A stretch of 64,000 bases of DNA from Candidatus Marsarchaeota G2 archaeon ECH_B_1 (GTDB lineage Archaea; Thermoproteota; Thermoprotei_A; Marsarchaeales; Marsarchaeaceae). This document shows, piece by piece, positions 55,961 to 64,000 of this stretch. Under the pieces are notes generated by a model. The model was not told the origin of the DNA. It did not search any database and saw only the letters and a program-made list of their open reading frames with translations. Both the position numbers and the translations under genes were made by a program. Numbering within the stretch: the first letter of the stretch is position 1; every line of letters begins with the position of its first letter. The DNA lies in contig NEXG01000001.1 in assembly GCA_003019535.1 (NCBI GenBank), positions 42,146-106,145 of the forward strand, given 5' to 3'.

Positions 55961-57097
55961 ATGAAAAATGAAGAGCTTGTGATGCTTCCCGGGCCGGTTA
56001 ATGTGGACCACAGAGTCCTACTCTCGATGGCTACAGCCATGTTCAACCACCGAGGGCCAAAATTCAACAAGTTATTCGTGGACGTTAAGGAGAAATTAAG
56101 GAAGGTTTTGAACACAGCTGGTGAGGTGTACTTTATAACGGGTTCTGGTACGGCTGGAAACGAGTTCGCGGTCTCCAATCTTGTTGCACCCGGTGATAAG
56201 GTGGTGGTGTGCACCAACGGATACTTCGCGGATAGACTGCGCGACACGTTTAAGGTGTATGGTGCGAACGTCGTGGAGGTCAAATCGGAGTGGGGTAGGG
56301 GTGTAGACCTAGAGACCTTGAAGAGTAGTGTGGATGGGGCTGCAATCGTGGCTATGGTGTTTAATGAGACAAGCACTGGCGTTCTCAATCAGGTTAGAGA
56401 GGTTGCTCGAATCGCGCGGAAGGCGGGTTCCCTCTGCTTTGTGGATAATGTTTCTGGGATAGGTAACGATTATGAGATGGATCCGTGGGGTATAGATGTT
56501 ACCGTGACAGCAACACAGAAGGGGTTGGCTACGCCTCCTGGGGCTGCGTTCGTGGCCATGTCTGATAAGGCTAGGGAGAAGGCGGCTAAGACGCCTAAGC
56601 GTTCATTCTACTTTAACATTGAGTTGTTTGATAAGGCAGCCGAAGACCACTCGACACCCGCAACCCCTGCGATAAGTGTCATCCACGCGCTGAACACTTC
56701 ACTAGACCAGATCCTTGAAGAGGGGGTTGAGAAGTTCGTTGTAAGGCATAGTGTCAACGCGGAGGCATTTCGTAGAGGAATCGCGGCGATGGGCTTGGAC
56801 CTCTTCCCGGAGAGAGGGTTAGCATCAAACACGGTCTCAGCCATCAAGATTGAGGGTAAAGCCAGACTTGTGGCGAACACAATGCGTGATAGGTTTGAGG
56901 TGATCGTGAGCGCTGGGCTCGGAAAGTATAGGGATGATGTACTAAGGGTGGGCCATATGGGTCGCGTGGATATGAAGGATATCATAACAACGCTTTCGGC
57001 GCTTGAGCTAAGCCTTAAAGAGGTTGGTGTAGGTAAAACCCGCCTCGGCGAAGGCGTCAGTGCCGCACTGGAATACTACTCCATGAACACTATTTAA
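55961..57097 (+). CDS. Class V aminotransferase (phosphoserine / alanine-glyoxylate type)
   Basis: PLP fold type I. MLPGPVNVDHRVLLSMATAM start, VYFITGSGTAGNEFAVSNLV for cofactor phosphate, FNETSTGVLNQ, VDNVSGIGNDYEMDPWGIDV and the Schiff-base Lys187 in TATQKGLATPPGAAF. 378 aa. In archaea such class V enzymes act as phosphoserine aminotransferase; the neighbouring phosphoglycerate dehydrogenase and serine kinase genes strongly favour that (3-phosphohydroxypyruvate to O-phosphoserine). The next gene follows within 10 bp. Confidence 0.87.
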   Translation: MKNEELVMLPGPVNVDHRVLLSMATAMFNHRGPKFNKLFVDVKEKLRKVLNTAGEVYFITGSGTAGNEFAVSNLVAPGDKVVVCTNGYFADRLRDTFKVYGANVVEVKSEWGRGVDLETLKSSVDGAAIVAMVFNETSTGVLNQVREVARIARKAGSLCFVDNVSGIGNDYEMDPWGIDVTVTATQKGLATPPGAAFVAMSDKAREKAAKTPKRSFYFNIELFDKAAEDHSTPATPAISVIHALNTSLDQILEEGVEKFVVRHSVNAEAFRRGIAAMGLDLFPERGLASNTVSAIKIEGKARLVANTMRDRFEVIVSAGLGKYRDDVLRVGHMGRVDMKDIITTLSALELSLKEVGVGKTRLGEGVSAALEYYSMNTI

Positions 57098-57107
57098 GGT
57101 GTATTAC

Positions 57108-58007
57108 ATGAAGATAGTTGTTTGCGATGCAATAGATGCTGAAGCAATTAAAGCTCTAAGCCAAAATCACCATGTGGTCGATAAGTCAAAAGCCAGCAGA
57201 CAAGAGCTGCTGGACGCTATAGTGGACGCCGACTGTGTCATAGTGCGTAGCAGAACCAAGGTGGACCGTGAGTTTTTCGAAAGAGCCCCCAAGCTTAAGA
57301 TCGTCGCTAGGGCTGGTGTGGGCTTAGACAACGTGGATGTCTCCGAGGCTAATAAGAGGGGGATTAAGTTGCTCAACACCCCTGAAGCACCAACTAACGC
57401 GGCGGCTGAGCTAACAGTTGGGCTACTCATAGCCCTTTTCAGGGGTATCGCGAGGGGTGATAGAGGTATCCGCAGGGGAGAGTGGCTTAAAAACGAGCTA
57501 CTTGGGGAGGAGCTTGCTGGTAAGACGCTTGGAATCATCGGCTACGGTAGAATCGGTCGCCAGGTGGCCAAACTGGCTTCCTGCCTAGGTATGCATGTGT
57601 TGGCCTGGGATATACTTGGTGAATCCATAAGCTACGCTCCAGCCTCCTATGTTAAACTTGAAGAATTACTCAGCCAAGCTGATGCGGTAACACTGCATGT
57701 ACCACTTACACCAGAAACTAGAGGGTTCTTCAACGCTGAGATGTTCTCCAAACTCAAACAGGGCGCCTACCTAGTCAACGCGTCTAGGGGTGAGGTGGTG
57801 GATGAGGACGCCCTCTATAAGGCGCTCAAAGATGGTAGGATTAGGGGAGCAGCGCTCGACGTGTACTCTCGCGAGCCATACTCGGGGCCCCTCACCCAGC
57901 TTGAGAACGTGGTCTTAACACCACACATAGGGGCAAACACCAGGGAGGCTCAGAGGAAAGCCGCACTTCAACTCGTGGAGCTTATTACCCGTGAACCAGG
58001 CGGGTAA
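57108..58007 (+). CDS. serA: D-3-phosphoglycerate dehydrogenase
   Basis: NAD-dependent 2-hydroxyacid dehydrogenase, first step of serine synthesis. VIVRSRTKVDREFFERAPKL, VARAGVGLDNVDVSEANKRG, NAAAELTVGLLIALFRGI, NAD motif LGIIGYGRIGRQVAKLA, LVNASRGEVVDEDALYKAL and VVLTPHIGANTREAQRKAAL. 299 aa, catalytic core only, without the ACT regulatory domain that bacterial SerA often carries, so it is probably not feedback-inhibited by serine through that domain. ATG 57108 used; GTG 57099 is upstream in frame. Confidence 0.92.
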   Translation: MKIVVCDAIDAEAIKALSQNHHVVDKSKASRQELLDAIVDADCVIVRSRTKVDREFFERAPKLKIVARAGVGLDNVDVSEANKRGIKLLNTPEAPTNAAAELTVGLLIALFRGIARGDRGIRRGEWLKNELLGEELAGKTLGIIGYGRIGRQVAKLASCLGMHVLAWDILGESISYAPASYVKLEELLSQADAVTLHVPLTPETRGFFNAEMFSKLKQGAYLVNASRGEVVDEDALYKALKDGRIRGAALDVYSREPYSGPLTQLENVVLTPHIGANTREAQRKAALQLVELITREPGG

Positions 58008-58013
58008 GCCGTA

Positions 58014-58823
58014 TTGTGCCCAACCCTAAACGTGGATGTTGGGGATAAAAAAGTCGAACTCGGCTTTAGCCTACTACAAGTTGATTGGTTAAAGCCACAC
58101 GAAGAAATAGTTTACTCAAACTATAAGGAGCTGTACGACATCATAAGCAGAAGCCAGGTTTTCCTCAACCCAATCATAGTGGATAGTTCGAGCTGGACTG
58201 TACTCGACGGTATGCACAGAGTCGCGGTTGCTAAGTCGCTAGGTTTAACATATGTGCCAGCAATGACCGTAGATTACCTCTCCGACAGTATCAGGGTTGA
58301 CGTGTGGACCAAGGCTTACAGAGGGGACGTGGGCAGGGCGTTAAGGCTTCTGGTTGACATGGGTCTCAGGGAGACGGATAGGGGAGACTGCCTAATAGTC
58401 AGTCAGAACGTAACCGTGGGTTTTGAGATTCCAGCTCAAAGTATAGTATTGAAATATGAGTTACTGCGTGGCATCCTAAAACGGCTCCGAGACGTGTTCG
58501 GTGAGCCTACCGTCACAACGATGGGAACAGTACAAAACAGCGGCGAATTCCACATAGTGCCGCCAAAGCTCTCTAAGAAGGACGTTGTCGAGGCGGGCAT
58601 GAAACACACGCTTTTCCCACCAAAGACAACCAGGCACATCTTAAAAGCAAGGATAGTTGAAGCACCAGTACCGATCTCGCTACTTAAGCAAAGAGCTACT
58701 TTTGAAACCGTCGAAAAAGAATTCCTACAGTGTACTAGTATTAGAAACATAAAGACACTCGACGGAAAGGCAGTGTACAAGGATAAATACTATGACGATG
58801 ACAAAATCATAATCCTAAGTTGA
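58014..58823 (+). CDS. serK: ParB-fold free serine kinase (SerK-like)
   Basis: Resembles the ADP-dependent serine kinase of Thermococcus, which interconverts serine and O-phosphoserine. LQVDWLKPHEEIV (Glu30), the ParB-type motif TVLDGMHRVAVAKSLG (Asp65, His68, Arg69), YRGDVGRALRLLVDMGL and LFPPKTTRHILKA near the C-terminus match in order. 269 aa. TTG start at 58014, 6 bp after serA. In the same operon as serA and an aminotransferase but with no phosphoserine phosphatase, it could supply serine from O-phosphoserine or make O-phosphoserine for cysteine synthesis. Confidence 0.85.
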   Translation: MCPTLNVDVGDKKVELGFSLLQVDWLKPHEEIVYSNYKELYDIISRSQVFLNPIIVDSSSWTVLDGMHRVAVAKSLGLTYVPAMTVDYLSDSIRVDVWTKAYRGDVGRALRLLVDMGLRETDRGDCLIVSQNVTVGFEIPAQSIVLKYELLRGILKRLRDVFGEPTVTTMGTVQNSGEFHIVPPKLSKKDVVEAGMKHTLFPPKTTRHILKARIVEAPVPISLLKQRATFETVEKEFLQCTSIRNIKTLDGKAVYKDKYYDDDKIIILS

Positions 58824-58833
58824 CATCAAAGCC

Positions 58834-59133
58834 CTAATAGTTTTCCTCGATGAATTCAAGCCACGACGAGTAGGCGTATAGGGCGTCATCAGGATTCTTT
58901 GTGATGAGCCTATCTCCCTCGTCAACCTGCACCCTATCGAAAACAACTTTTTCACCCACCAGTCTACCGTGGAAAATAACCCTAGCCGGCTCTCCGCGTG
59001 AGTGCGACTCGGCCTCAGGGAAATCGGCTGTAAAAACCAAGTCAACACTATCATGGACGCGGGAAACCTGATACAACGAATTGCCCGCAACATATCTCAG
59101 CAATTTATTGTAGGTAACCTCTAATTTATCCAC
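58834..59133 (-). CDS. Hypothetical protein, 99 aa
   Basis: Not recognised. KLEVTYNKLLRYVAGNSLYQ, VDLVFTADFPEAE, ARVIFHGRLVGEKVVFDRVQ, then ALYAYSSWLEFIEENY. Mixed beta strands and a C-terminal helix, no membrane segment. I prefer this frame over a Cys/Arg-rich one on the same strand at 58815-59093 because of its balanced composition and conserved-looking strand pattern. Convergent with serK. Confidence 0.5.
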   Translation of the reverse strand: MDKLEVTYNKLLRYVAGNSLYQVSRVHDSVDLVFTADFPEAESHSRGEPARVIFHGRLVGEKVVFDRVQVDEGDRLITKNPDDALYAYSSWLEFIEENY

Positions 59134-59348
59134 ATCGTTATAAACCTCGGAAGAAAGTTAAAGAGGTTACTGGGGGACGCTTAATGGACCACCAGTCAAA
59201 TAGTTGTGGGATTCAAACAAACATCACCTGATACTCCAACAGGAGCAGTTCTCGTTATGACATTTAACAGATACTTCTATAAGCTCGCCAACACAGGCAC
59301 CATCTTTATTATTGAAACGGTTCATCCATCAATTTAAAGCTCCAAAGC

Positions 59349-60071
59349 TTAGCTGCCCTTTTCTAACACGATCTCAATTCGTTTGTTACCCGCACCCTTA
59401 TTTTCGTATTTCGCGAACACTATCTTCCCGACTTCAGACGTGTTCGCCACGTGTGTTCCACCGTCCAGTTGGGCGTCGAACCCGTCTATCTCTATTATTC
59501 TAAGTGTCCCACCTGCCGGAATGTGTGCTTCATCACCCAGCCTGTACAAGCTTGGATTGGCTAAAGCTTCATCCCGCTGTATAAAGCGGACTGAAACGCC
59601 TCTACGCTCGGCTACAATTCTATTGGATTCGCCCTCTAAAACCTTAAGCTTCGACTTATCAAAACCCTTAATATCAAGGTCTATGCGCGCCCTATCAGCA
59701 TATATCTGGCTACCGCTTATCTTGGCGCCGAAGAGTTTAAACGCGACGCCGGAAACTATGTGTAGAGCCGTATGGTGACGCATGTGCGCATAGCGTAAGT
59801 CCCAATCGATCACACCCTTTACCCTTTCACCCACATTCAGCAAACCTCCCTGCACTTCGTGGTAGACATCCCCATACTCCGTTTTTCCCACGCCTATCAC
59901 ATTGAGTGTAGGGCCATTTTCCACCATAAGCAACCCCCTATCGGGCGGCTGGCCTCCACCTCCCGGATAGAATGCAGTCCTGCTGAGAATAATTCGCCCA
60001 GCGTCGACCGCAACCACTTCAGCCGTAAACTCTCGCAGATAGGAGTCACTCAAATAAAGTTTTTCCGTCAA
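59349..60071 (-). CDS. alaX: AlaX-type alanyl-tRNA editing protein
   Basis: Stand-alone homologue of the AlaRS editing domain that clears Ser- or Gly-tRNA-Ala. AFYPGGGGQPPDRG, the zinc ligands MRHHTALHIVSG and LDGGTHVANTSEVG (Asp where AlaRS has Cys), GAKISGSQIYADRARIDLDI. 240 aa, the medium AlaX-M type with an N-terminal beta-barrel. Complements the editing domain of AlaRS at 44-47 kb. Confidence 0.9.
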   Translation of the reverse strand: MTEKLYLSDSYLREFTAEVVAVDAGRIILSRTAFYPGGGGQPPDRGLLMVENGPTLNVIGVGKTEYGDVYHEVQGGLLNVGERVKGVIDWDLRYAHMRHHTALHIVSGVAFKLFGAKISGSQIYADRARIDLDIKGFDKSKLKVLEGESNRIVAERRGVSVRFIQRDEALANPSLYRLGDEAHIPAGGTLRIIEIDGFDAQLDGGTHVANTSEVGKIVFAKYENKGAGNKRIEIVLEKGS

Positions 60072-60238
60072 CCCAACTCACATGAGTAAGCAGCAAAACA
60101 GTAATAAAAACTTTCTATTTTTAGCGGCTACATCCAGATAAGTTGCTAACACGGTTGATTCCCACACATGAGAAGGCTCAATCTGGACACCGCTATGTTA
60201 ACGATTACGGGTAGATAACCAGAGGGGGTGGTGATCTA

Positions 60239-60313
60239 GTGTGGAATCTAGTTGTTCATATAGTTATTCTTATTATTCTCATAAGTAAACTAAAAAGCAG
60301 GCTTGTATCATGA
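60239..60313 (+). CDS. Possible 24-aa single-helix membrane peptide
   Basis: GTG at 60239 opens VWNLVVHIVILIILISKLKS then RLVS, one hydrophobic helix with a basic end. It is preceded by an unusually strong ribosome binding site: GAGGGGGTGGTGATCT matches the 16S 3' end over GGTGATC. It ends 5 bp before the convergent signal peptidase pseudogene. Very short, so support is limited. Confidence 0.3.
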   Translation: MWNLVVHIVILIILISKLKSRLVS

Positions 60314-60317
60314 GCGC

Positions 60318-60849
60318 CTACCCGTGCTTCGCTGGAACACTCCTTCTTACTTTATAGGGTGGTCTAGCGGAGTTAAGGGCCACGACGACCACTAAGAGGA
60401 CGATTAACACGGCGTGGTCAACCGTCGTTTTAAGGTAGAGTCCTAGGTATCCTTGGAGAGGAGCCACAAATATTACTCTACCAAGAACCCTGTTTGGAGG
60501 TATACCTGTGGGGCTCGTATCCAGCCGCGTTGTCGGCCACTGGCTTGTTATCCCCTTTGGTTATATAGCCCACTATGCCATCCGTAGCATTAACGTTCAC
60601 GGCCACTATACGATGCACTATGAGTTCATAGTAGAGTAATTGATTTGTGCTACGGTAGACTATTACTTGGTCCACCCTATATTGTTGGTGGTCAATGCTG
60701 CCCTGCACTACTAGAAGGTCTCCTTACGTGAGGGTCGGAAGCATGCTATAGCTAGTCACCGCTGCGAGAAACACATGTGACACCACAACGAACCCTACGA
60801 GGATAATAGCTGCGCAGAGAAAAGCAGTCAAAGCAACGTTTAAAGTCAA
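60318..60849 (-). pseudogene. Signal peptidase I, disrupted by a stop and a frameshift
   Basis: From TTG 60849 the frame reads TLNVALTAFLCAAIILVGFV (anchor), SYSMLPTLT with the catalytic Ser, then a TAA at 60724-60726, and continues in frame GDLLVVQGSIDHQQYRVDQV, LIVHRIVAVN (catalytic His, ER/archaeal type), YITKGDNKPVADNAAG. Near 60495-60520 the match moves to the next frame (SPTGIPPNRVLGRVIFVAPL, then QGYLGLYL and a C-terminal membrane helix VDHAVLIVLLVVVVAL) and ends at 60318. The joined protein would be about 176 aa, a normal length for an archaeal SPase. Either a decaying gene or two sequencing errors. Confidence 0.8.
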
Positions 60850-60863
60850 ACCAGATTGAGGGA

Positions 60864-60938
60864 TGCGGTCGCCGGGATTTGAACCCGGGTCGTTGGCGCG
60901 GGGGGCCAACGTCCTAGACCAGACTAGACGACGACCGC
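60864..60938 (-). tRNA. tRNA-Gly (CCC)
   Basis: 75 nt. Acceptor GCGGTCG/CGACCGC, discriminator A; anticodon stem TTGGC/GCCAA with loop CCCCCGC, giving anticodon CCC; T arm CCCGGGTTCAAATCCCGGC. Typical archaeal tRNA-Gly layout, but position 33 is C instead of the nearly universal U. No intron. It lies just upstream of the broken signal peptidase gene. Confidence 0.92.
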
Positions 60939-61281
60939 CCATGTGGAACGAGGGGATTAGGCCACTTAGCCCTCTAGGTACACGCTGGCATGGACGGCCA
61001 AGTCCCCTACGTATCATGTGTAGAGAGGATGATGGAAAGAAATATACTTTTCGACCACCCCTCGATGATTATATTCCAGTGACAGACAATTATTAACAAT
61101 CACAAAGTAAACTGTCTACCCATCAAGATATCCTCCTGTGGGGTGGCTAGGTAAGATTCTCTTATGCGTGAACGTTAAAGCCTGGCCATCACATATCAGG
61201 GTACCAAGTAGGGCACAGCGGGAGATATTTGTGCGGAATCGTGGCCGTTTGGTTTATGTTTAGGGTTCCGGGTGGGTAGAT
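60939..61281. other. Intergenic region, nothing identified
   Basis: 343 bp between tRNA-Gly and the deacetylase gene. It should contain the promoters of both. I see no protein and no RNA signature. Confidence 0.4.
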
Positions 61282-62406
61282 GTGTGTAGTGTGGGCTTGG
61301 CTCGTATCACGGGATTTGAGGAGAGTGGGTTTCCAGACGGTCACCCGATGAGGCCTGAACGGGTATACCTAGCGCTGAAGGTTCTGGAAGCCTCTGGGGT
61401 TATGCGTGGTTTAAGGGTAGTGGAGTTCGACAGGGATGACGGTGACGACTGCGTTGAGCTACTCAGACTTTTCCACGAGGAGTCATACATTCGTTTTGTC
61501 AAGAAGATGTCTGATATCGGGGAGGGTTTACTCGATTACGGCGACACACCTGCCTTTCCACAGTGTTATGAAGCATATTCACATGTGGTAAAGGCTTCTG
61601 CTGAGATGTGCAGGGTTTTACCACAGACACAGCACACCGTCAACCTCTATGGTGGATTACACCACGCCCAGCCCAATAGGGCGAGTGGTTTCTGCGTGTT
61701 TAACGATGTGGCCATCGCTATACGAACACTTCGGGGTATGGGTTTAACCAGAATCGCGTACATAGATATCGATGCCCATCATGGGGACGGTGTCATGTAC
61801 CCCTTCTACTCTGACCCCAATCTTTTGATACTCGACTTCCATGAGGACGGCAGATATCTCTTCCCTGGGACTGGCTCCATAGAAGAATTGGGTGAGGGTG
61901 AAGGCTTCGGTAAAAAGGTGAACATCGTGTTACCACCCCACGCGGGTGATGCGGACTATCTCTACACATTCTCCAAAATCGTGCCAACCCTGATTCGAAG
62001 CTTTAAACCCGAGGTAATCCTACTCCAAGCAGGGGTGGACGCCCATTCAGGAGACCCGCTCACCCACCTAAAACTCTCCGACTCAGGCTACCTCCAACTT
62101 GTTTCTTCGATCCACCTATTGTCCCATGATGTTTGTGGAGGCAGGTTGATTGCTTTCGGAGGCGGGGGGTACAGGTTGAGCAGCGTCGCCAGATGCTGGG
62201 CTGCTCTCGTAGCCGAGTTGGCGGGCCTAGAGCCAGCTGAGCCACTCTCGGCGATCGCTAGGAGGGTGTTCGGTGAGTATAGACACACTTACGAGGAAGT
62301 GGGTGTGTCCACAAGCCAGATTGAGGTGTTGAATCAAACCCTGAAAAACACTGAGGCTCTTATCTCCGGGCTCTCACGCGCCGGATGGGAACTCAACGCC
62401 TACTAG
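61282..62406 (+). CDS. Histone deacetylase / acetoin utilisation (AcuC) family amidohydrolase
   Basis: Zinc-dependent deacetylase of the arginase/HDAC fold. [20 protein letters not shown] start, His127/His128 in [13 protein letters not shown], Zn ligands Asp164 and His166 in [12 protein letters not shown], the third ligand in [13 protein letters not shown], and the terminal Tyr loop [10 protein letters not shown]. 374 aa. Prokaryotic members deacetylate acetylpolyamines, acetyl-lysine of proteins such as acetyl-CoA synthetase, or archaeal chromatin proteins; the substrate is open. GTG start at 61282. Its last 14 bp overlap convergent sucD. Confidence 0.9.
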   Translation: MCSVGLARITGFEESGFPDGHPMRPERVYLALKVLEASGVMRGLRVVEFDRDDGDDCVELLRLFHEESYIRFVKKMSDIGEGLLDYGDTPAFPQCYEAYSHVVKASAEMCRVLPQTQHTVNLYGGLHHAQPNRASGFCVFNDVAIAIRTLRGMGLTRIAYIDIDAHHGDGVMYPFYSDPNLLILDFHEDGRYLFPGTGSIEELGEGEGFGKKVNIVLPPHAGDADYLYTFSKIVPTLIRSFKPEVILLQAGVDAHSGDPLTHLKLSDSGYLQLVSSIHLLSHDVCGGRLIAFGGGGYRLSSVARCWAALVAELAGLEPAEPLSAIARRVFGEYRHTYEEVGVSTSQIEVLNQTLKNTEALISGLSRAGWELNAY

Positions 62407-63268
62407 CTCTGGCTATAAGCGCTGGTATCTCTGAAGGCGTCTTTGCAACAGCTACACCAGCCTCGGTGAACGCCTTTGTCTTGGCCTCAACCGTCCCCTC
62501 GGTTCCGCTCACTATGGCGCCCGCATGACCCATCCTCTTTCCAGGTGGAGCGGTTCTACCGGCAATATAGGCAACCACGGGCTTCGACAAATGCTCTGAA
62601 ATATACGCGGCAGCCTTCTCCTCTGCATCACCACCTATTTCACCTATGAGCACCACAGAGTGGGTTTCAACATCATTCTCGAACATTTCCAAGACATCCT
62701 TGAAACCGGTGCCCACAATCGGGTCCCCCCCTATACCCACAACGCTGCTTTGACCGAGCCCGGACTTTGTGAGCTGCAGGGATACCTCATAGGTTAGTGT
62801 GCCACTTCTACTCACAACACCAACCCCGCCGCGTTTGAAAACACTTGCGGGCATTATGCCCACCTTAGCCCTGCCGGGGCTTATCACGCCTGGACAGTTT
62901 GGACCTATGAGCCTAACACCCCTGCGTGCCGCGTAGTTCACAGCCCTCCACGTGTCGGAGGGGGGCACATGCTCGGTTATTATGACTGTGAGGCGTATTC
63001 CAGCGTCGATGGATTCGAGGACAGCGTCAAGCGCATTGGGGGCGGGGACGAATATTATGGAGGTGTTAGCACCAGCCTCTTTCACAGCTTGCTTTATGGT
63101 GTCGTATACTGGCACACTGTCTAACACCTTTAACCCCCCTTTACCTGGGCTTACCCCAGCGACCACATTTGTTCCGTAGGCTGCCATTTGGGCTGCGTGG
63201 AAGCCTCCCTCCCTTCCAGTTATACCCTGAACCACGAGTCTTGTGGATTCGTCTATAAGTATCGCCAT
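62393..63268 (-). CDS. sucD: Succinyl-CoA synthetase alpha subunit
   Basis: Nucleotide-dependent interconversion of succinyl-CoA and succinate. [79 protein letters not shown] and the phospho-His region [12 protein letters not shown] are all standard. ATG 63268 preceded by GGGGTGTG; the frame opens at GTG 63283. Follows sucC within 15 bp. Confidence 0.95.
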   Translation of the reverse strand: MAILIDESTRLVVQGITGREGGFHAAQMAAYGTNVVAGVSPGKGGLKVLDSVPVYDTIKQAVKEAGANTSIIFVPAPNALDAVLESIDAGIRLTVIITEHVPPSDTWRAVNYAARRGVRLIGPNCPGVISPGRAKVGIMPASVFKRGGVGVVSRSGTLTYEVSLQLTKSGLGQSSVVGIGGDPIVGTGFKDVLEMFENDVETHSVVLIGEIGGDAEEKAAAYISEHLSKPVVAYIAGRTAPPGKRMGHAGAIVSGTEGTVEAKTKAFTEAGVAVAKTPSEIPALIARASRR

Positions 63269-63282
63269 ACATTCACACCCCA

Positions 63283-64000
63283 CTATAGTTTTGAGGCTGC
63301 CTCCACCGCCTTCTTAGCGGCCTCATCCATGTCGGAGAAGACGTTTATACCGCTCCCCGCGAGTATTCTGCGTCCCTCCTCCTCATTCGTACCAGCCAAC
63401 CTGATCACGAAGGGTTTGGACATCCCGAGGCTGCTTCTTGCCTTAACAATGGCTCTCGCAACATCGTCGCACCTAGTTATACCCGCAAGAATATTCACGA
63501 AGACAAGTCTAACCTTGGGGTTCTCGTTTAGTATACTCAAGGCCTGCATAAACTCCTCCTCCGACGAGCCGCCGCCAGCATCCAGAAAGTTGGCTGGCTC
63601 ACCCCCATAGTACTTAATTAGGTCTAGTGTAGCCATGGTAAGACCAGCTCCGTTCCCGATTATACCTATACTCCCATCCAGCTCAACGTATTGCACACCC
63701 AGTTGACGCGCCTTCCTCTCAAGCACCGAATACTCTGCGAGCCTCTCATCGGAGTTGTTCGAGAACTCCTTGTGACGGAAGAGCGCATCGTCCACAATGT
63801 TGAGTCTCGCATCGGCTGCGACTATATCACCCTGCGAAGTGAGGGCTAGGGGATTCGACTCCACGAGTTCGGCGTCAAACCCGTCGAAGAGGGAGTACAT
63901 CTTGGAGGCTATGTCAGCGAAGCTCTGCAGAACACGCCCCGTGAGACCTATGGACGAAGCGAGAAGCCTACCCATGAATGGTTTGAAACCTATCTCGGGG
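63283..64000 (-). CDS. sucC: Succinyl-CoA synthetase beta subunit, C-terminal part (runs off right edge)
   Basis: The frame is open to the window end ([18 protein letters not shown]), so the first about 150 residues of the ATP-grasp domain are outside. [73 protein letters not shown] and [20 protein letters not shown] are typical of the SucC C-terminus. Upstream of sucD, as usual. Confidence 0.94.
   Translation of the reverse strand, partial: PEIGFKPFMGRLLASSIGLTGRVLQSFADIASKMYSLFDGFDAELVESNPLALTSQGDIVAADARLNIVDDALFRHKEFSNNSDERLAEYSVLERKARQLGVQYVELDGSIGIIGNGAGLTMATLDLIKYYGGEPANFLDAGGGSSEEEFMQALSILNENPKVRLVFVNILAGITRCDDVARAIVKARSSLGMSKPFVIRLAGTNEEEGRRILAGSGINVFSDMDEAAKKAVEAASKL

Noticed and set aside
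58815..59093. 92-codon Arg/Cys/Ser-rich frame overlapping the 99-aa hypothetical
   Set aside because: Low-complexity composition typical of a shadow frame; the 58834-59133 frame is more protein-like.
61018..61281. Short plus-strand frame (17 codons from about 61030)
   Set aside because: Too short, no ribosome binding site, and composition is unremarkable.

Overview
The window is archaeal, and most likely from a (probably thermophilic) member of the TACK superphylum. The evidence is an archaeal RNA polymerase (rpoH, undivided rpoB, split rpoA1/rpoA2), an EF-1alpha carrying the long eocyte-type insertion (GEFEAG..GQTREH), RFC, ORC1/Cdc6, GINS23 and Hel308, archaeal aP0/aP1 ribosomal proteins, tRNA introns at the canonical 37/38 site, very GC-rich tRNA stems, many TTG/GTG starts and short or absent leaders. 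I cannot name the order or genus from the sequence. Nearly every base is accounted for by housekeeping genes; there is no prophage, CRISPR array, restriction system or intact transposase.

Layout. 0-3 kb: 5' part of a tRNA-splicing endonuclease gene running off the left edge, divergent from mtnA, a small methyltransferase and nicotinate phosphoribosyltransferase. 3-10.5 kb: a replication/repair island with gins23-hel308 (-), rfcS-rfcL (+) and cdc6-truA (-). 10.7-14.9 kb: an unknown protein, a DUF92 membrane protein, the GMP synthase glutaminase subunit, etfB-etfA and a possible small membrane protein with no standard start codon. 15.1-15.6 kb: a solitary 5S rRNA gene followed by a C/D box guide RNA that can pair with 23S rRNA. 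15.6-21.5 kb: dcd, a NUDIX-tatD-acyltransferase operon, ino1, trmI and class I FBPase. 21.5-34 kb: fructose-bisphosphate aldolase, then a minus-strand str/RNA polymerase cluster (rpoH-rpoB-rpoA1-rpoA2-rpl30e-nusA-rps12-rps7, then tuf-rps10).

34.7-47 kb: tRNA-Lys, a GT39 mannosyltransferase, a double-SIS isomerase, tRNA-Leu, tRNA-Arg, a two-subunit FAD amine/imino-acid dehydrogenase, tRNA-Arg, leuS and alaS. 47-50.8 kb: rpl12-rpl10-rpl1-rpl11-nusG and a prepilin peptidase. 51-60 kb: a GT4 glycosyltransferase, isocitrate dehydrogenase, cysS, a serine operon (class V aminotransferase, phosphoglycerate dehydrogenase, ParB-fold serine kinase) and an AlaX editing protein. 60-64 kb: a broken signal peptidase gene, tRNA-Gly, a histone-deacetylase-family amidohydrolase, sucD and the 3' part of sucC running off the right edge.

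The genes combine into recognisable modules: replication-fork and repair proteins, transcription/translation clusters, gluconeogenesis (aldolase plus phosphatase from one divergent promoter), inositol phosphate synthesis, TCA-cycle steps (isocitrate dehydrogenase, succinyl-CoA synthetase) and a serine/O-phosphoserine pathway. The least explained features are a family of about 100-bp palindromic repeats in at least five intergenic regions, whose left end resembles IS200/IS605-like terminal hairpins found at two other places; a basic tail on RpoH; a Cdc6 with degenerate ATPase motifs; and a doubly disrupted signal peptidase gene.
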